Shown here in pieces: positions 54,277 to 62,811 of a stretch of DNA of 64,000 nucleotides. The first letter of the stretch is position 1, and every line of letters starts with the position of its first letter. The notes under the pieces are model-generated. The model saw only the letters and a program-made list of their open reading frames with translations, was not told the DNA's origin and did no database searches. The stretch is from contig JACKDE010000001.1 in the NCBI GenBank assembly GCA_020633675.1, positions 930,001 to 994,000 of the forward strand. Reading direction: 5' to 3'. The translations under genes and the position numbers were made by a program. Source of the stretch: Deferribacteres bacterium (lineage in GTDB: Bacteria > Zhuqueibacterota > Zhuqueibacteria > Zhuqueibacterales > Geothermadaptataceae).

Positions 54277-55286
54277 AAAGAATTTTGATTTCGGCTTTCC
54301 TGCTCGCCGCAAGCTCGGCAACGGCCCAAACCACCGCAAAATACGCGGGTGAATTTTTGAGCATCGGTGCGGGGGCGCGTTCATTGGGCATGGGCGGGGC
54401 GCACGTCGCGCTGGCCAACGACGTCACTGCAGTGTACTGGAATCCCGCCGGGCTGGCGCAGCTCAATTATCCCGAAATCAGCTTGATGCATGCCGAACAA
54501 TTCGCCGGCATCGTCAAATACAACTTCGGTGCACTCGCCTTGCCACATGGCAAGGACGCCAGTTTCGGGGTTGGCCTTATCCGGCTGGCAGTGGACGATA
54601 TCCCGTTCACGCGCCTACCACGCGAAGACCTCGACCTCGGCGAACCGTATGTCGACGAAAACGGTGTCACACGCATCAACCGACCGTTCGTCGAACGCGA
54701 ATTTTCCAATGCTGAATATGCTTTTTTTCTCTCTTATGCTCGTGCAAAATCAGCTTACCTCTCCTATGGTGGGTCGGTCAAAATCGTACAAAAAGGCTTT
54801 GATGATACCAGCGCATGGGGCATCGGTTTCGATATTGGTGCGCAACTGCGGCTGCGCAATGGCTTGCGACTCGGCGCCAATTTGCAGGATGCCACCACCA
54901 CCATCCTGGCATGGAATACCGGCCGCAAAGAATTGATCGTACCGACCTTGAAAATCGGTGCAACCCTGCCGATGTCGGTGGGGTTTTTAAAAGGAACGCT
55001 GTTCCCGGCTGTGGATGCCGATATTCGTTTCGAAGGGCGTGAGCAGGCGGCGCAAATTTCCGGCGGCCCGGCCAGTATGGATATACATGCCGGCTTCGAG
55101 TATTTATATAAAGAATCCCTGGCATTGCGAGCAGGCACGGATACCGGAAATTTTTCAGCCGGCGCTGGCTTGCGTTTGCCAAAGCTTGAAGTGGACTACG
55201 CCTTTATGAGCCACTCCGATTTAAAAAACACCCATCGTATCTCTCTCAAAATTTCCCTGCAAGAGAAAAAGTTTCGTCGCAAATAA
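54264..55286 (+). CDS. PorV/PorQ-family outer-membrane protein
   Basis: 340-residue outer-membrane beta-barrel. After a signal peptide (LISAFLLAASSATA) it has the family signature FLSIGAGARSLGMGGAHVALANDVTAVYWNPAGLAQL (read as SIGAGARSLGMGGAHVA and NDVTAVYWNPAGLA), followed by alternating strands to an end in HRISLKISL. PorV-type proteins deliver cargo in type 9 secretion in Bacteroidota; in related phyla similar UPF0164-type proteins are of less certain role. The nearby FlgD-Ig/T9SS-type secreted protein fits. It is the last gene before the terminator at 55348. Confidence 0.85.
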   Translation: MDTLKRILISAFLLAASSATAQTTAKYAGEFLSIGAGARSLGMGGAHVALANDVTAVYWNPAGLAQLNYPEISLMHAEQFAGIVKYNFGALALPHGKDASFGVGLIRLAVDDIPFTRLPREDLDLGEPYVDENGVTRINRPFVEREFSNAEYAFFLSYARAKSAYLSYGGSVKIVQKGFDDTSAWGIGFDIGAQLRLRNGLRLGANLQDATTTILAWNTGRKELIVPTLKIGATLPMSVGFLKGTLFPAVDADIRFEGREQAAQISGGPASMDIHAGFEYLYKESLALRAGTDTGNFSAGAGLRLPKLEVDYAFMSHSDLKNTHRISLKISLQEKKFRRK

Positions 55287-55347
55287 GTGTGGACTTTGCT
55301 GTACAGTGAGTCCATTCGCTGCATTTTAATTGCGCAAATTTGAACCC

Positions 55348-55389
55348 AAAAGGCTTGCCGGTTATGATACCGAGCAAGCCTTTTTATTT
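55348..55389 (+). terminator. Intrinsic terminator after PorV-like gene
   Basis: AAAAGGCTTGC (55348-55358) and GCAAGCCTTTT (55374-55384) form an 11-bp stem, extended inward by CGGT/ACCG with a one-base bulge; TTTTTATTTTTAT follows. A textbook Rho-independent terminator. Confidence 0.9.
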
Positions 55390-55425
55390 TTATGAAGTTA
55401 AGTACAACTATCGCCAAAAATTTGT

Positions 55426-55454
55426 TTGACTCTTCTCGAATTTTTTACTATACT
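55426..55454 (+). promoter_or_regulatory. Sigma70 promoter of the yicC-gmk-rpoZ operon
   Basis: TTGACT at 55426-55431 and TATACT at 55449-55454 with a 17-base spacer: five of six matches in each box. It sits between the terminator and yicC, about 175 bases upstream of the yicC start. Confidence 0.75.
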
Positions 55455-55481
55455 GTAAGTCAATTTTTAATCGTGACTTAC
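55455..55481 (+). promoter_or_regulatory. Inverted repeat at the transcription start (possible operator)
   Basis: GTAAGTCA (55455-55462) and TGACTTAC (55474-55481) are perfect inverted repeats with 11 bases between them, directly after the -10 box at 55454. A regulator binding here would block initiation; it could also be a 5' mRNA hairpin. Confidence 0.45.
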
Positions 55482-55630
55482 TGCGTGAAAACAAGCGCCT
55501 TTTCCCTGTATCCTCTCGCGCTGGCTTTGAGCGTGTTTTTACGATGCACGATACCCGTCGATGCTCGACACAGTCCGGCACGCTCATTTTTTATGAACAG
55601 CAAAAACACAATAAGCAGGTAGGAAACCAA

Positions 55631-56509
55631 ATGATCATCAGCATGACCGGCTACGGCAAAGGGACCTGCCGCGTACAAGAATTTGAAGTTTCCGCTGAGG
55701 TCCGTTCATTGAATCATCGCTTTCTGGATGTTTCAGTGAAAATGCCAAAGCAACTCGAAAATAAAGAAACCGCTGTCCGCGAATTGGTTAAAAAATACCT
55801 GACGCGTGGACGGATTAGTATCAGTTTTGTCCTGCGGCAAGATGCTGGCAGCCCGATCGGTTTGGCGCTCAATGAGCAAGTTGTCGATGGTTATATCGCC
55901 CTTTTGGAAGCCTTGCGAGAGCGGGCAAAAATTGAGGCGCCGCTCAGCATCGATCACTTGTTGACATTTTCGGATTTGTTCACGCAAGACAACAATGATG
56001 ACTATTCGGATTCAGCTTGGGAAGCGATGGAAAAGGCGATTGACAACGCACTTGCCGAGCTGAATGCCATGCGGTTACGAGAAGGCGAAGAAATCCAGAA
56101 AGACGTTCACCATCGTGTCGTGTTGATTTCAAATATGGTCGCTGAGATCGAAAGCTTGTCGAAAGGCCGCTCTAAAATTGAGTTTGACAAGCAATATCAG
56201 CGTATTCAAACTTTGCTGGATACCAATGAGCTCGACGAGTCACGCCTGGAAATGGAAGTTGCGCTGTTGGCGGAACGGATTGATGTAACCGAAGAATGCA
56301 TCCGGCTAAAGAGCCACAACACGGTTTTTCTCGAATCGATTGCACAGGCAGAACCTGCCGGAAGAAAATTGAATTTTTTGCTGCAGGAAATGAATCGCGA
56401 AGCCAACACTATCGGTGCAAAAGCCAGCGATGCTGAAATTGCCCATCTGGTTGTAAAGATTAAAGAAGAGATCGAAAAATTAAGAGAACAAGTGCAAAAT
56501 ATTGAATAG
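55631..56509 (+). CDS. yicC: YicC-family endoribonuclease-like protein
   Basis: 292-residue YicC (DUF1732-containing) protein. It starts MIISMTGYGKGTCRVQEFEVSAEVRSLNHRFLD (in pieces: MTGYGKG, EVRSLNHRFLD) and ends with the DUF1732 region (RKLNFLLQEMNREANTIGAK). E. coli YicC is an endoribonuclease linked to small-RNA turnover. The frame opens at 55544, but the ATG at 55631 has an AGGTAGGA ribosome binding site and matches the family start exactly. It is the first gene of yicC-gmk-rpoZ, a widely conserved set; gmk begins nine bases later. Confidence 0.94.
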   Translation: MIISMTGYGKGTCRVQEFEVSAEVRSLNHRFLDVSVKMPKQLENKETAVRELVKKYLTRGRISISFVLRQDAGSPIGLALNEQVVDGYIALLEALRERAKIEAPLSIDHLLTFSDLFTQDNNDDYSDSAWEAMEKAIDNALAELNAMRLREGEEIQKDVHHRVVLISNMVAEIESLSKGRSKIEFDKQYQRIQTLLDTNELDESRLEMEVALLAERIDVTEECIRLKSHNTVFLESIAQAEPAGRKLNFLLQEMNREANTIGAKASDAEIAHLVVKIKEEIEKLREQVQNIE

Positions 56510-56517
56510 AGAGAGAA

Positions 56518-57111
56518 GTGGCAGGAAAAGGACTCATCGTTGTCATCTCTGCGCCCTCCGGTGGCGGTAAATCGACTGTGATCCGTGAAATAATGAAAAG
56601 CGGCGACAGCCGATACGCATACTCGATTTCGACAACAACCCGCGTAAAGCGCGAGAACGAGGTTGATGGCAGAGATTATGTTTTTGTGAGTGAAGATGCA
56701 TTCAACAAAAGCATCGAGACGGGTGAGTTTCTCGAATGGGCCATTGTGCACGGCAATTATTATGGCACATCCAAAAAACTTGTGGATGCCATGCTGGAAG
56801 ACGATAAAATTATCCTGCTGGACATCGACGTGCAAGGTGGATTGGAAGTGAAGAGCCACTATCGCGAAAAAGCGCTGCTGATTTTTGTGATGCCACCAAG
56901 CCTGGAAGAGCTTGAAGCGCGCCTGCGGAACCGGAAAACGGATGATGAGCGAGAAATTGCCAAGCGCCTGGCGGCGGTGCCAACTGAAATTGAATGCTCA
57001 TCGTATTACGACCACATCGTCGTCAATAAGGTGCTCAGTAGTACCGTGGACGAAGTCGCTGGGCTGATCGACAAGCGTTATGATGCGATGATGAACCTGG
57101 AAGATGAGTAG
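56518..57111 (+). CDS. gmk: Guanylate kinase
   Basis: 197-residue enzyme phosphorylating GMP to GDP with ATP. P-loop SAPSGGGKST, GMP-binding STTTRVKRENEVDGRDYVFVS and the lid region LRNRKTDDEREIAKRL are present. The start codon is GTG at 56518, supported by an AGAGAGAGAA ribosome-binding stretch. Normal length. It sits between yicC and rpoZ, the usual arrangement, linking GTP and ppGpp metabolism to the transcription machinery. Confidence 0.96.
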   Translation: MAGKGLIVVISAPSGGGKSTVIREIMKSGDSRYAYSISTTTRVKRENEVDGRDYVFVSEDAFNKSIETGEFLEWAIVHGNYYGTSKKLVDAMLEDDKIILLDIDVQGGLEVKSHYREKALLIFVMPPSLEELEARLRNRKTDDEREIAKRLAAVPTEIECSSYYDHIVVNKVLSSTVDEVAGLIDKRYDAMMNLEDE

Positions 57112-57138
57112 CTACGGTTTTAAAAATGACAAACAATT

Positions 57139-57155
57139 GCTTTCCTATGGAAAGC
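57139..57155 (+). other. Small hairpin upstream of rpoZ
   Basis: GCTTTCC-TAT-GGAAAGC is a perfect seven-base-pair stem with a three-base loop in the 82-base gap between gmk and rpoZ. It is followed about 25 bases later by the rpoZ ribosome binding site. Possible mRNA processing or stability element. Confidence 0.35.
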
Positions 57156-57193
57156 GCAGATAGATGAATCATGTCAGCTAAAGGAGCCATTAA

Positions 57194-57478
57194 ATGGTTG
57201 AAACGATCGATTTGAAGAAAATCAATGAAAAAGCGGACAATATTTACGAAGCGATCATCAGTATCGCTCGGCGGGCACGCCAAATCAACGATGATCAACG
57301 TGTATACTACGAGCGTGAAACCGAGCTTGAGGAAACCACGGATTTCGATGATGATGAACTCGAAAAAATCAATTTAGACGATATCGGCGTGAATTTGCCC
57401 AAGCCATCAAAAATTGCGCTGGATGAATTCATGGCGGAAGAACTCAATATTGAATATGTTGAAGATAATGTAAATTAG
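57194..57478 (+). CDS. rpoZ: RNA polymerase omega subunit (RpoZ-like)
   Basis: 94-residue acidic protein. Residues about 14-32 (ADNIYEAIISIARRARQIN) match the conserved omega core that clamps the C-terminus of beta-prime. The tail is unusually acidic and ends ELNIEYVEDNVN. It has a strong AAAGGAGCC ribosome binding site. Position after gmk supports the call. Confidence is slightly reduced because omega is short and variable. Confidence 0.88.
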   Translation: MVETIDLKKINEKADNIYEAIISIARRARQINDDQRVYYERETELEETTDFDDDELEKINLDDIGVNLPKPSKIALDEFMAEELNIEYVEDNVN

Positions 57479-57498
57479 GGTGTTAGGACTGCAATTTC

Positions 57499-58278
57499 AT
57501 GACCTCTGTTTCAGCGCTTACCGATCACATCGAACAGTATTTTGAGCAGCAGAGTGAACTGTACGGCAAAGATACTTTTTTGCTTGGCATTCAGCCTGGC
57601 AAGCCGGCGACTGCCACAGCATTGGCGCCGGTGCTCGAAATGAAGGAAAACAGCGAGATCGACAAGCCTAAAGATTTGTCGCAAAAAGCCTTGTTGGAGC
57701 AGTTCAATGCTGAACATAAAAACTGCATGCGGTGTGGACTTGGAAAGGAACGAACGCAAATCGTTTTGGGCAGTGGAAGCGCATTTGCCAAAGTTCTGTT
57801 TATCGGTGAAGGGCCCGGCAGAGAGGAAGATGCAAAGGGCCTGCCGTTTGTCGGCGACGCGGGGCAGATACTTGAGAGAATGCTGAAGCGCATGGGGTTC
57901 ATTCGGAAAGAAGTGTACATCACCAACGTTGTAAAGTGCCGACCACCCGGCAACCGCAACCCCAACGACGACGAAATCGCCGCCTGTGCTCCACTTCTTC
58001 AAAAGCAGATTCAAATCATTCAACCGCGCTATCTTTTCTGCCTTGGCAAAGTAGCTGCGAATGCGCTGTTGCGCAGCGACGAAACAATTAAGGCGTTGCG
58101 CAGCAAGGTGCATAGCTACCATGGCGCAAAAACATTTGTGACATATCATCCCGCGGCACTTTTGCGAGATCAAAACTTGTTCTGGGAAGTATACGAGGAT
58201 ATGAAACTGTTTCGGCAGGTTTATGACGCAGAAATCGGCGACAAGCCACCCATGGTTGAGATGAATCGGAAAAACTAA
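57499..58278 (+). CDS. Uracil-DNA glycosylase, family 4-type (iron-sulfur)
   Basis: 259-residue base-excision enzyme. Motif A GEGPGREEDAKGLPFVGDAG and motif B THPAALLRD-like (YHPAALLRDQN) fit UDG families 4/5. Cysteines in NCMRCGL, VKCRPPGNRNP and AACAPLL would hold the 4Fe-4S cluster of this group. An N-terminal extension of about 70 residues without family character precedes the domain. It follows rpoZ by 20 bases and precedes dnaB by four, so it belongs to the same operon. Confidence 0.93.
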   Translation: MTSVSALTDHIEQYFEQQSELYGKDTFLLGIQPGKPATATALAPVLEMKENSEIDKPKDLSQKALLEQFNAEHKNCMRCGLGKERTQIVLGSGSAFAKVLFIGEGPGREEDAKGLPFVGDAGQILERMLKRMGFIRKEVYITNVVKCRPPGNRNPNDDEIAACAPLLQKQIQIIQPRYLFCLGKVAANALLRSDETIKALRSKVHSYHGAKTFVTYHPAALLRDQNLFWEVYEDMKLFRQVYDAEIGDKPPMVEMNRKN

Positions 58279-58282
58279 ATTT

Positions 58283-59686
58283 ATGGCAGCAGCAAACAAT
58301 AAAAGAAAGTCGGCATCTGATAACGACAGGGAACCGATACTGGATCGCATGCCACCAAGCGACGGCAATGCCGAGCGCTCGGTATTGGGCAGCATGATGA
58401 TTGATCCGGAGGCGGTCGGCAAGGCTGTTGAGTTGTTGCAGCCCGAGGATTTTTACAAAGGCAGTCACCGGGAAATTTTTGCCGCAATGGTTGAACAATT
58501 TTCGGTCAACGAGCCTGTAGACATTTTGACGATTGGTTCAAATCTTAACCGAAGTGGTAAACTCGAAGAAGTCGGCGGCAACTATTATCTCGCCGAGCTG
58601 GCCAATCAGGTCGCTTCTGCTGCCAATGTCGAATATCATGCCCGCATTGTTCTGGAAAAATCCATGCTGCGCAGACTGATCAGCATTTCGACAGAGATCA
58701 GCGGGATGGCCTTTGAAGGCACGGAAAAAGCGACCGATTTAATCGACCAGGCCGAGCAGAAAATTTTCTCTCTTTCGGAACGTGGTTTGCGCAAGGGATT
58801 TGAGCATATTCATCCGATTTTAAAGCACACGTTCGAAACGATCGAGCACTATCATTCTCGCAAAGGCACAGTAACAGGTGTGCCTTCCGGTTTTAACGAA
58901 CTCGACAATTTGACTTCCGGCTTCCAGGGTTCGGATTTGGTCATCGTTGCTGGCCGCCCGTCGATGGGTAAAACGGCATTCTGTTTGAACCTGGCGCGCA
59001 ACGCCGCAGTTGACCATGGTGTTGGCGTCGCATTCTTTAGTCTTGAAATGGCCAATTATCAGTTGGCGATGCGCTTGTTGTGTTCAGAAGCGCGCGTCGA
59101 TGCGCACCGCGTACGCACCGGCACACTTGAAAACGATAAGTGGCCGCGATTGGCAGAAGCAGCCGGGCGTCTCTACAAAGCACCCATTTTTATCGATGAT
59201 ACCCCGGGCATCAGCATTTTAGAATTGCGCGCAAAAGCCAGACGATTGATGGCCGAGCACCGCATCGGCATGATCGTTATCGATTATTTGCAGCTAATTC
59301 ACGGCCCGCGCACAGATAACAGGCAGCAGGAAATTTCGATGATTTCACAGTCGCTTAAAGCCTTGGCGAAGGAATTGAACGTGCCGGTTTTGGCACTGTC
59401 GCAGTTGTCGCGCGCAGTTGAATCACGAACTGACAAAAAGCCGATGCTTTCGGATCTGCGCGAATCCGGCGCCATCGAGCAGGATGCGGATGTGGTCATG
59501 TTCGTTTTTCGTGAAGAGTTTTATGGTCAATCCGATCAGGAAGGCCTCGCCGAAATAATCATCGGCAAGCATCGAAATGGCCCGATCGGTACGGCCCATT
59601 TGCGGTTTCAGAAGCGCTATGTGCGATTTGAAAATATGGACACAGCGCACGAAGGCTATTTCGCAATGGATAACAGCAGTTTTTGA
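58283..59686 (+). CDS. dnaB: Replicative DNA helicase DnaB
   Basis: 467-residue hexameric helicase that unwinds the fork. The N-terminal domain (MPPSDGNAERSVLGSMMIDP) and the RecA-like C-terminal domain are both complete. Walker A is GRPSMGKTAFCLNLA, Walker B lies in MIVIDYLQLI, and the SQLSRAVESRTDKKPMLSDLRESGAIEQDAD motif (here as SQLSRAVE and LRESGAIEQDAD) is intact. No intein is present. It lies 11 bases before rsh. Confidence 0.97.
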   Translation: MAAANNKRKSASDNDREPILDRMPPSDGNAERSVLGSMMIDPEAVGKAVELLQPEDFYKGSHREIFAAMVEQFSVNEPVDILTIGSNLNRSGKLEEVGGNYYLAELANQVASAANVEYHARIVLEKSMLRRLISISTEISGMAFEGTEKATDLIDQAEQKIFSLSERGLRKGFEHIHPILKHTFETIEHYHSRKGTVTGVPSGFNELDNLTSGFQGSDLVIVAGRPSMGKTAFCLNLARNAAVDHGVGVAFFSLEMANYQLAMRLLCSEARVDAHRVRTGTLENDKWPRLAEAAGRLYKAPIFIDDTPGISILELRAKARRLMAEHRIGMIVIDYLQLIHGPRTDNRQQEISMISQSLKALAKELNVPVLALSQLSRAVESRTDKKPMLSDLRESGAIEQDADVVMFVFREEFYGQSDQEGLAEIIIGKHRNGPIGTAHLRFQKRYVRFENMDTAHEGYFAMDNSSF

Positions 59687-59697
59687 GCGGGTAAATT

Positions 59698-61866
59698 ATG
59701 GACGAAGCCGCATATCAAAAACATTTGAATCGCATTATTCGAAGATTACGTCGTTACTCGAAGCATGTCGACGTATCGTTGGTTGAAAAGGCGTTTGATT
59801 TTGCAAAAGAAGCGCATAAAGACCAATTGCGAAAATCCGGCGAACCTTATTTTGACCACCCGGTGCTCGTAGCCAAAATCCTCACTGAATTGAAAATGGA
59901 TTATGTGACGGTCATCGGCGGTCTGTTGCACGATGTGGTTGAAGATACAGGCTATACGTTAGCGGAAGTACAGGAACAGTTCAGCTCGGAAATCGCCGTT
60001 TTGGTCGATGGCGTCACTAAAATTAGCGAGCTCAAGTTTGATAGCGTTGAGCAGCGTCAGGCAGAAAATTTCCGCAAAATGATTCTGTCCATGGTCAACG
60101 ATGTGCGGGTGATCCTGATTAAATTTGCAGATCGATTGCACAACATGCGCACGCTCGACTATCTGCCGCCCAAGAAGCAATTGCGCATTGCTATCGAAAC
60201 GCGCGATGTCTATGCACCGCTTGCCCATCGACTTGGTATCGCCAAGGTCAAGTGGGAACTGGAAGACCTCTGCATGCGGGCGATTGAACCAGATGCCTAC
60301 TGGGAGTTGGTGCGCAACCTGACGGATCGCAGGGAAGAGCGTGAAACGTATATTCGCCGGTTTGCAGCGCCGATTCGCAAAGAGCTCCGGGAATCGAATA
60401 TTCGTGCAAAAATCACCGGGCGTCCCAAGCATCTGTACAGCATCTATCAAAAAATGAAGAAGCAGGAAAAGGGGCTCGATGAGATTTATGATCTTTTGGC
60501 GATCCGTATTATCGTCAAAAAAGTTGAAGATTGTTATTTTGCACTCGGTCTGGTGCACAGCATATATACGCCGATTCAAGAACGCTTCAAGGATTACATC
60601 GCCACCCCAAAGTCGAACATGTACCAGTCCTTACACACTACGGTGATCGGCACGGATGGAAAGAAGGTTGAGGTACAAATTCGCACCGACGAGATGCACC
60701 GTACAGCGGAAGAGGGCGTGGCGGCGCACTGGCGGTACAAAGACGAACAGGCACGTGAAGACGAAGTCGATAAGCATTTAGCCTGGCTACGGCAAGTGCT
60801 GGATTGGCAGAATGACACCAGCGATCCGCAAGAGTACCTTGAAAATCTCAAAATTGATCTTTTTCATGACGAAGTGTTTGTGTTTTCTCCGCGTGGTGAT
60901 CTGTTTAAGTTGCCACAAGGCAGCACACCAGTCGATTTTGCATTTGCGGTCCATACCGATATCGGTTTGCATTGCATCGGCGCAAAAGTGAATGGACGCA
61001 TGGTAACACTGAGTCACGAACTCAAAAGCGGTGATTCCGTCGAGATACTTTCTTCCGATAATCAGAAGCCAAATCAGGATTGGCTGGAATTTGTCCGAAC
61101 CACGAAGGCGCGCAGCCGCATCAAAAAGTGGTTCAGGGAAGCGAAGTTTGACCAGAGCCTGAAGCTCGGCGAAGAGATCATGGCAAAGGGCTGCAAGCGC
61201 CACCGCATCAGCAAAGATCAAATCGACTTAAAAGAAGTCGCGCTGACTTTTGGCTTCAGCGATGCCAATCAACTGCTGGCATCCATCGGTAATGGTGAAA
61301 TCTCTTTTGAAAGCGTTTTGTCCAAGGTTGAACCAGATAAAGCGCATAGCACCAAACCTGAATCAGCGATCAAAAAGTTTCTCCTGCGTGCACGCGGCTC
61401 GGCGAACGGCGTGAGTGTGCAGGGGATGAACAATCTGATGATCCACTTCGGCAAGTGCTGTCAACCTGTACCTGGTGATAAAATCATTGGCTTTATCTCG
61501 CGCGGGCGCGGCATCATTGTTCATCGGGCTGATTGCAAAAATATCACCAAATTGCTTGAGGAGAAAGAGCGTTCGCTTGCAGTAGAGTGGGATGTCGAAA
61601 AAGACCGGCAATTTCTGGTGAGACTCCATATTTCTGCGGAAGATCGCAAGAATTTGCTGCGAGATGTGACGGAGAAAATTTCACAGACCGACACCAATAT
61701 CGTCAGCATCGATTTGAAATCCCATGATTATGTTGTCAATTGCAATTTGATCATCGAAGTAAAAAATCTTAGCCACTTAAACAAGGTTATCAGCGCCATT
61801 GGCAAGGTTAGCGGAGTGATTGGTGTTGAACGTTTGAGCGGCACTGGTGAATCCGTTTTGGATTAA
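59698..61866 (+). CDS. relA: Bifunctional (p)ppGpp synthetase/hydrolase (Rsh)
   Basis: 722-residue Rel/SpoT homologue. The HD hydrolase domain has PYFDHPVLVAKIL and LLHDVVEDTGYTL with intact HD residues; the synthetase domain has RPKHLYSIYQKM, DEIYDLLAIRIIV and PKSNMYQSLHTTV. TGS (about 395-455), a helical region and an ACT-type C-terminus (VRLHISAEDRKNLLRDV) follow. Both activities look intact, so it makes and degrades the alarmone in one protein. It is in the same operon as dnaB, gmk and rpoZ, whose products are ppGpp-responsive in other bacteria. Confidence 0.96.
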   Translation: MDEAAYQKHLNRIIRRLRRYSKHVDVSLVEKAFDFAKEAHKDQLRKSGEPYFDHPVLVAKILTELKMDYVTVIGGLLHDVVEDTGYTLAEVQEQFSSEIAVLVDGVTKISELKFDSVEQRQAENFRKMILSMVNDVRVILIKFADRLHNMRTLDYLPPKKQLRIAIETRDVYAPLAHRLGIAKVKWELEDLCMRAIEPDAYWELVRNLTDRREERETYIRRFAAPIRKELRESNIRAKITGRPKHLYSIYQKMKKQEKGLDEIYDLLAIRIIVKKVEDCYFALGLVHSIYTPIQERFKDYIATPKSNMYQSLHTTVIGTDGKKVEVQIRTDEMHRTAEEGVAAHWRYKDEQAREDEVDKHLAWLRQVLDWQNDTSDPQEYLENLKIDLFHDEVFVFSPRGDLFKLPQGSTPVDFAFAVHTDIGLHCIGAKVNGRMVTLSHELKSGDSVEILSSDNQKPNQDWLEFVRTTKARSRIKKWFREAKFDQSLKLGEEIMAKGCKRHRISKDQIDLKEVALTFGFSDANQLLASIGNGEISFESVLSKVEPDKAHSTKPESAIKKFLLRARGSANGVSVQGMNNLMIHFGKCCQPVPGDKIIGFISRGRGIIVHRADCKNITKLLEEKERSLAVEWDVEKDRQFLVRLHISAEDRKNLLRDVTEKISQTDTNIVSIDLKSHDYVVNCNLIIEVKNLSHLNKVISAIGKVSGVIGVERLSGTGESVLD

Positions 61867-62011
61867 CAAAAAACAAGCTTGGATACATTTATGTGTAGCT
61901 ATTTATCGCTTTACGTCGATGCGATGACGTCTGCATGTCCCACGCATGACGGTTGAATAGTTGCCATCTGTTTCTGCATGTTGAGGTGTAACACTAACAA
62001 GGAGTTTCTCA

Positions 62012-62344
62012 ATGAAAGTCACGATTACCAAGAAAGACGTTGCGAAAAAAACGGCGAAACTGGTGAACGAAAAGATCTACTTGACTGAGAAAATAGTTGA
62101 CGGGGTTTTTACAGCCTTGCGGGAGTTCATGGAAGAAGCCGATCCGGAGATTCGCATCGAAATTCGGGATTTTGGCGTTTTTGAAGTTAAAACCACCAAG
62201 CCAAAACCCAAAGCGCGCAATCCGAAAACGGGTGAGATTATCTATGTGCCTGCCCGACGCAAAACCCACTTTAAAGCTGGCAAGCTCCTCAAAGAGGTGC
62301 TAAAGCAGCCACTGGCTAAGGATTCGACCGGCGCGAACGGTTGA
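62012..62344 (+). CDS. HU-family DNA-binding protein (second copy)
   Basis: 110-residue HU/IHF-like protein. TITKKDVAKKTAKLVNEKIYLTE starts the dimerisation helices; IRDFGVFEVKTTKPKPKARNPKTGE is the DNA-binding arm and ARRKTHFKAGKLLKEVL closes the fold. It differs from the copy at 43409, including a more basic end. An AAGGAG ribosome binding site precedes the ATG. The 145-base gap upstream may hold its promoter, but no strong box is evident. Confidence 0.92.
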   Translation: MKVTITKKDVAKKTAKLVNEKIYLTEKIVDGVFTALREFMEEADPEIRIEIRDFGVFEVKTTKPKPKARNPKTGEIIYVPARRKTHFKAGKLLKEVLKQPLAKDSTGANG

Positions 62345-62358
62345 GCATTCAGGAAAGT

Positions 62359-62811
62359 ATGAACATCAATCAAACGGTTCGTATTCCCTTTGCAGGTCGA
62401 ATCCTTGCAATCGATTATGGTAGCAAGCGCGTTGGGCTGGCGGTAAGCGATGCGCTGCAAATGACAGCCAATGCCTTTGATACCAAAATGGTCAAAGCTG
62501 GTATGGGCAAGCTTTTCGAAGAGATTGCAGCGATTTGTCAGCAAAACAGTGTCGTTGGTATTGTCGTTGGAAAGCCGCTGAATATGGATGGGAGCGAAGG
62601 AGACATGATCAAGCGTGTCAGGAAATTTGTTGAAGGACTGACACAACACCTCAGCCTGCCAATTGTGCTATGGGATGAGCGTTTGACCTCAATTCAGGCA
62701 CAAAATGCCATCCGTGCTTATGGCAAGAAACCCTCACAAAATAAAGCCGCGATCGATAAGTTAGCGGCAACTTTTTTATTGCAAAGCTTTTTGGATAGCC
62801 GAAGCAGATGA
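62359..62811 (+). CDS. ruvX: Holliday junction resolvase-like protein RuvX (YqgF)
   Basis: 150-residue RNase H-fold nuclease. The signature ILAIDYGSKRVGLAVSD gives the first catalytic Asp, and LWDERLTSIQAQNAI and KAAIDKLAATFLLQSFLD are the later family motifs with catalytic Glu and Asp. YqgF proteins act in 16S rRNA maturation or junction resolution. The frame opens at a TTG at 62341 but the ATG at 62359 has an AGGA ribosome binding site at good spacing. It overlaps the next gene by four bases. Confidence 0.93.
   Translation: MNINQTVRIPFAGRILAIDYGSKRVGLAVSDALQMTANAFDTKMVKAGMGKLFEEIAAICQQNSVVGIVVGKPLNMDGSEGDMIKRVRKFVEGLTQHLSLPIVLWDERLTSIQAQNAIRAYGKKPSQNKAAIDKLAATFLLQSFLDSRSR

Noticed and set aside
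57511..58422. 303-residue open frame on the minus strand
   Set aside because: Antisense to the uracil-DNA glycosylase gene and its neighbour; no recognisable motif.
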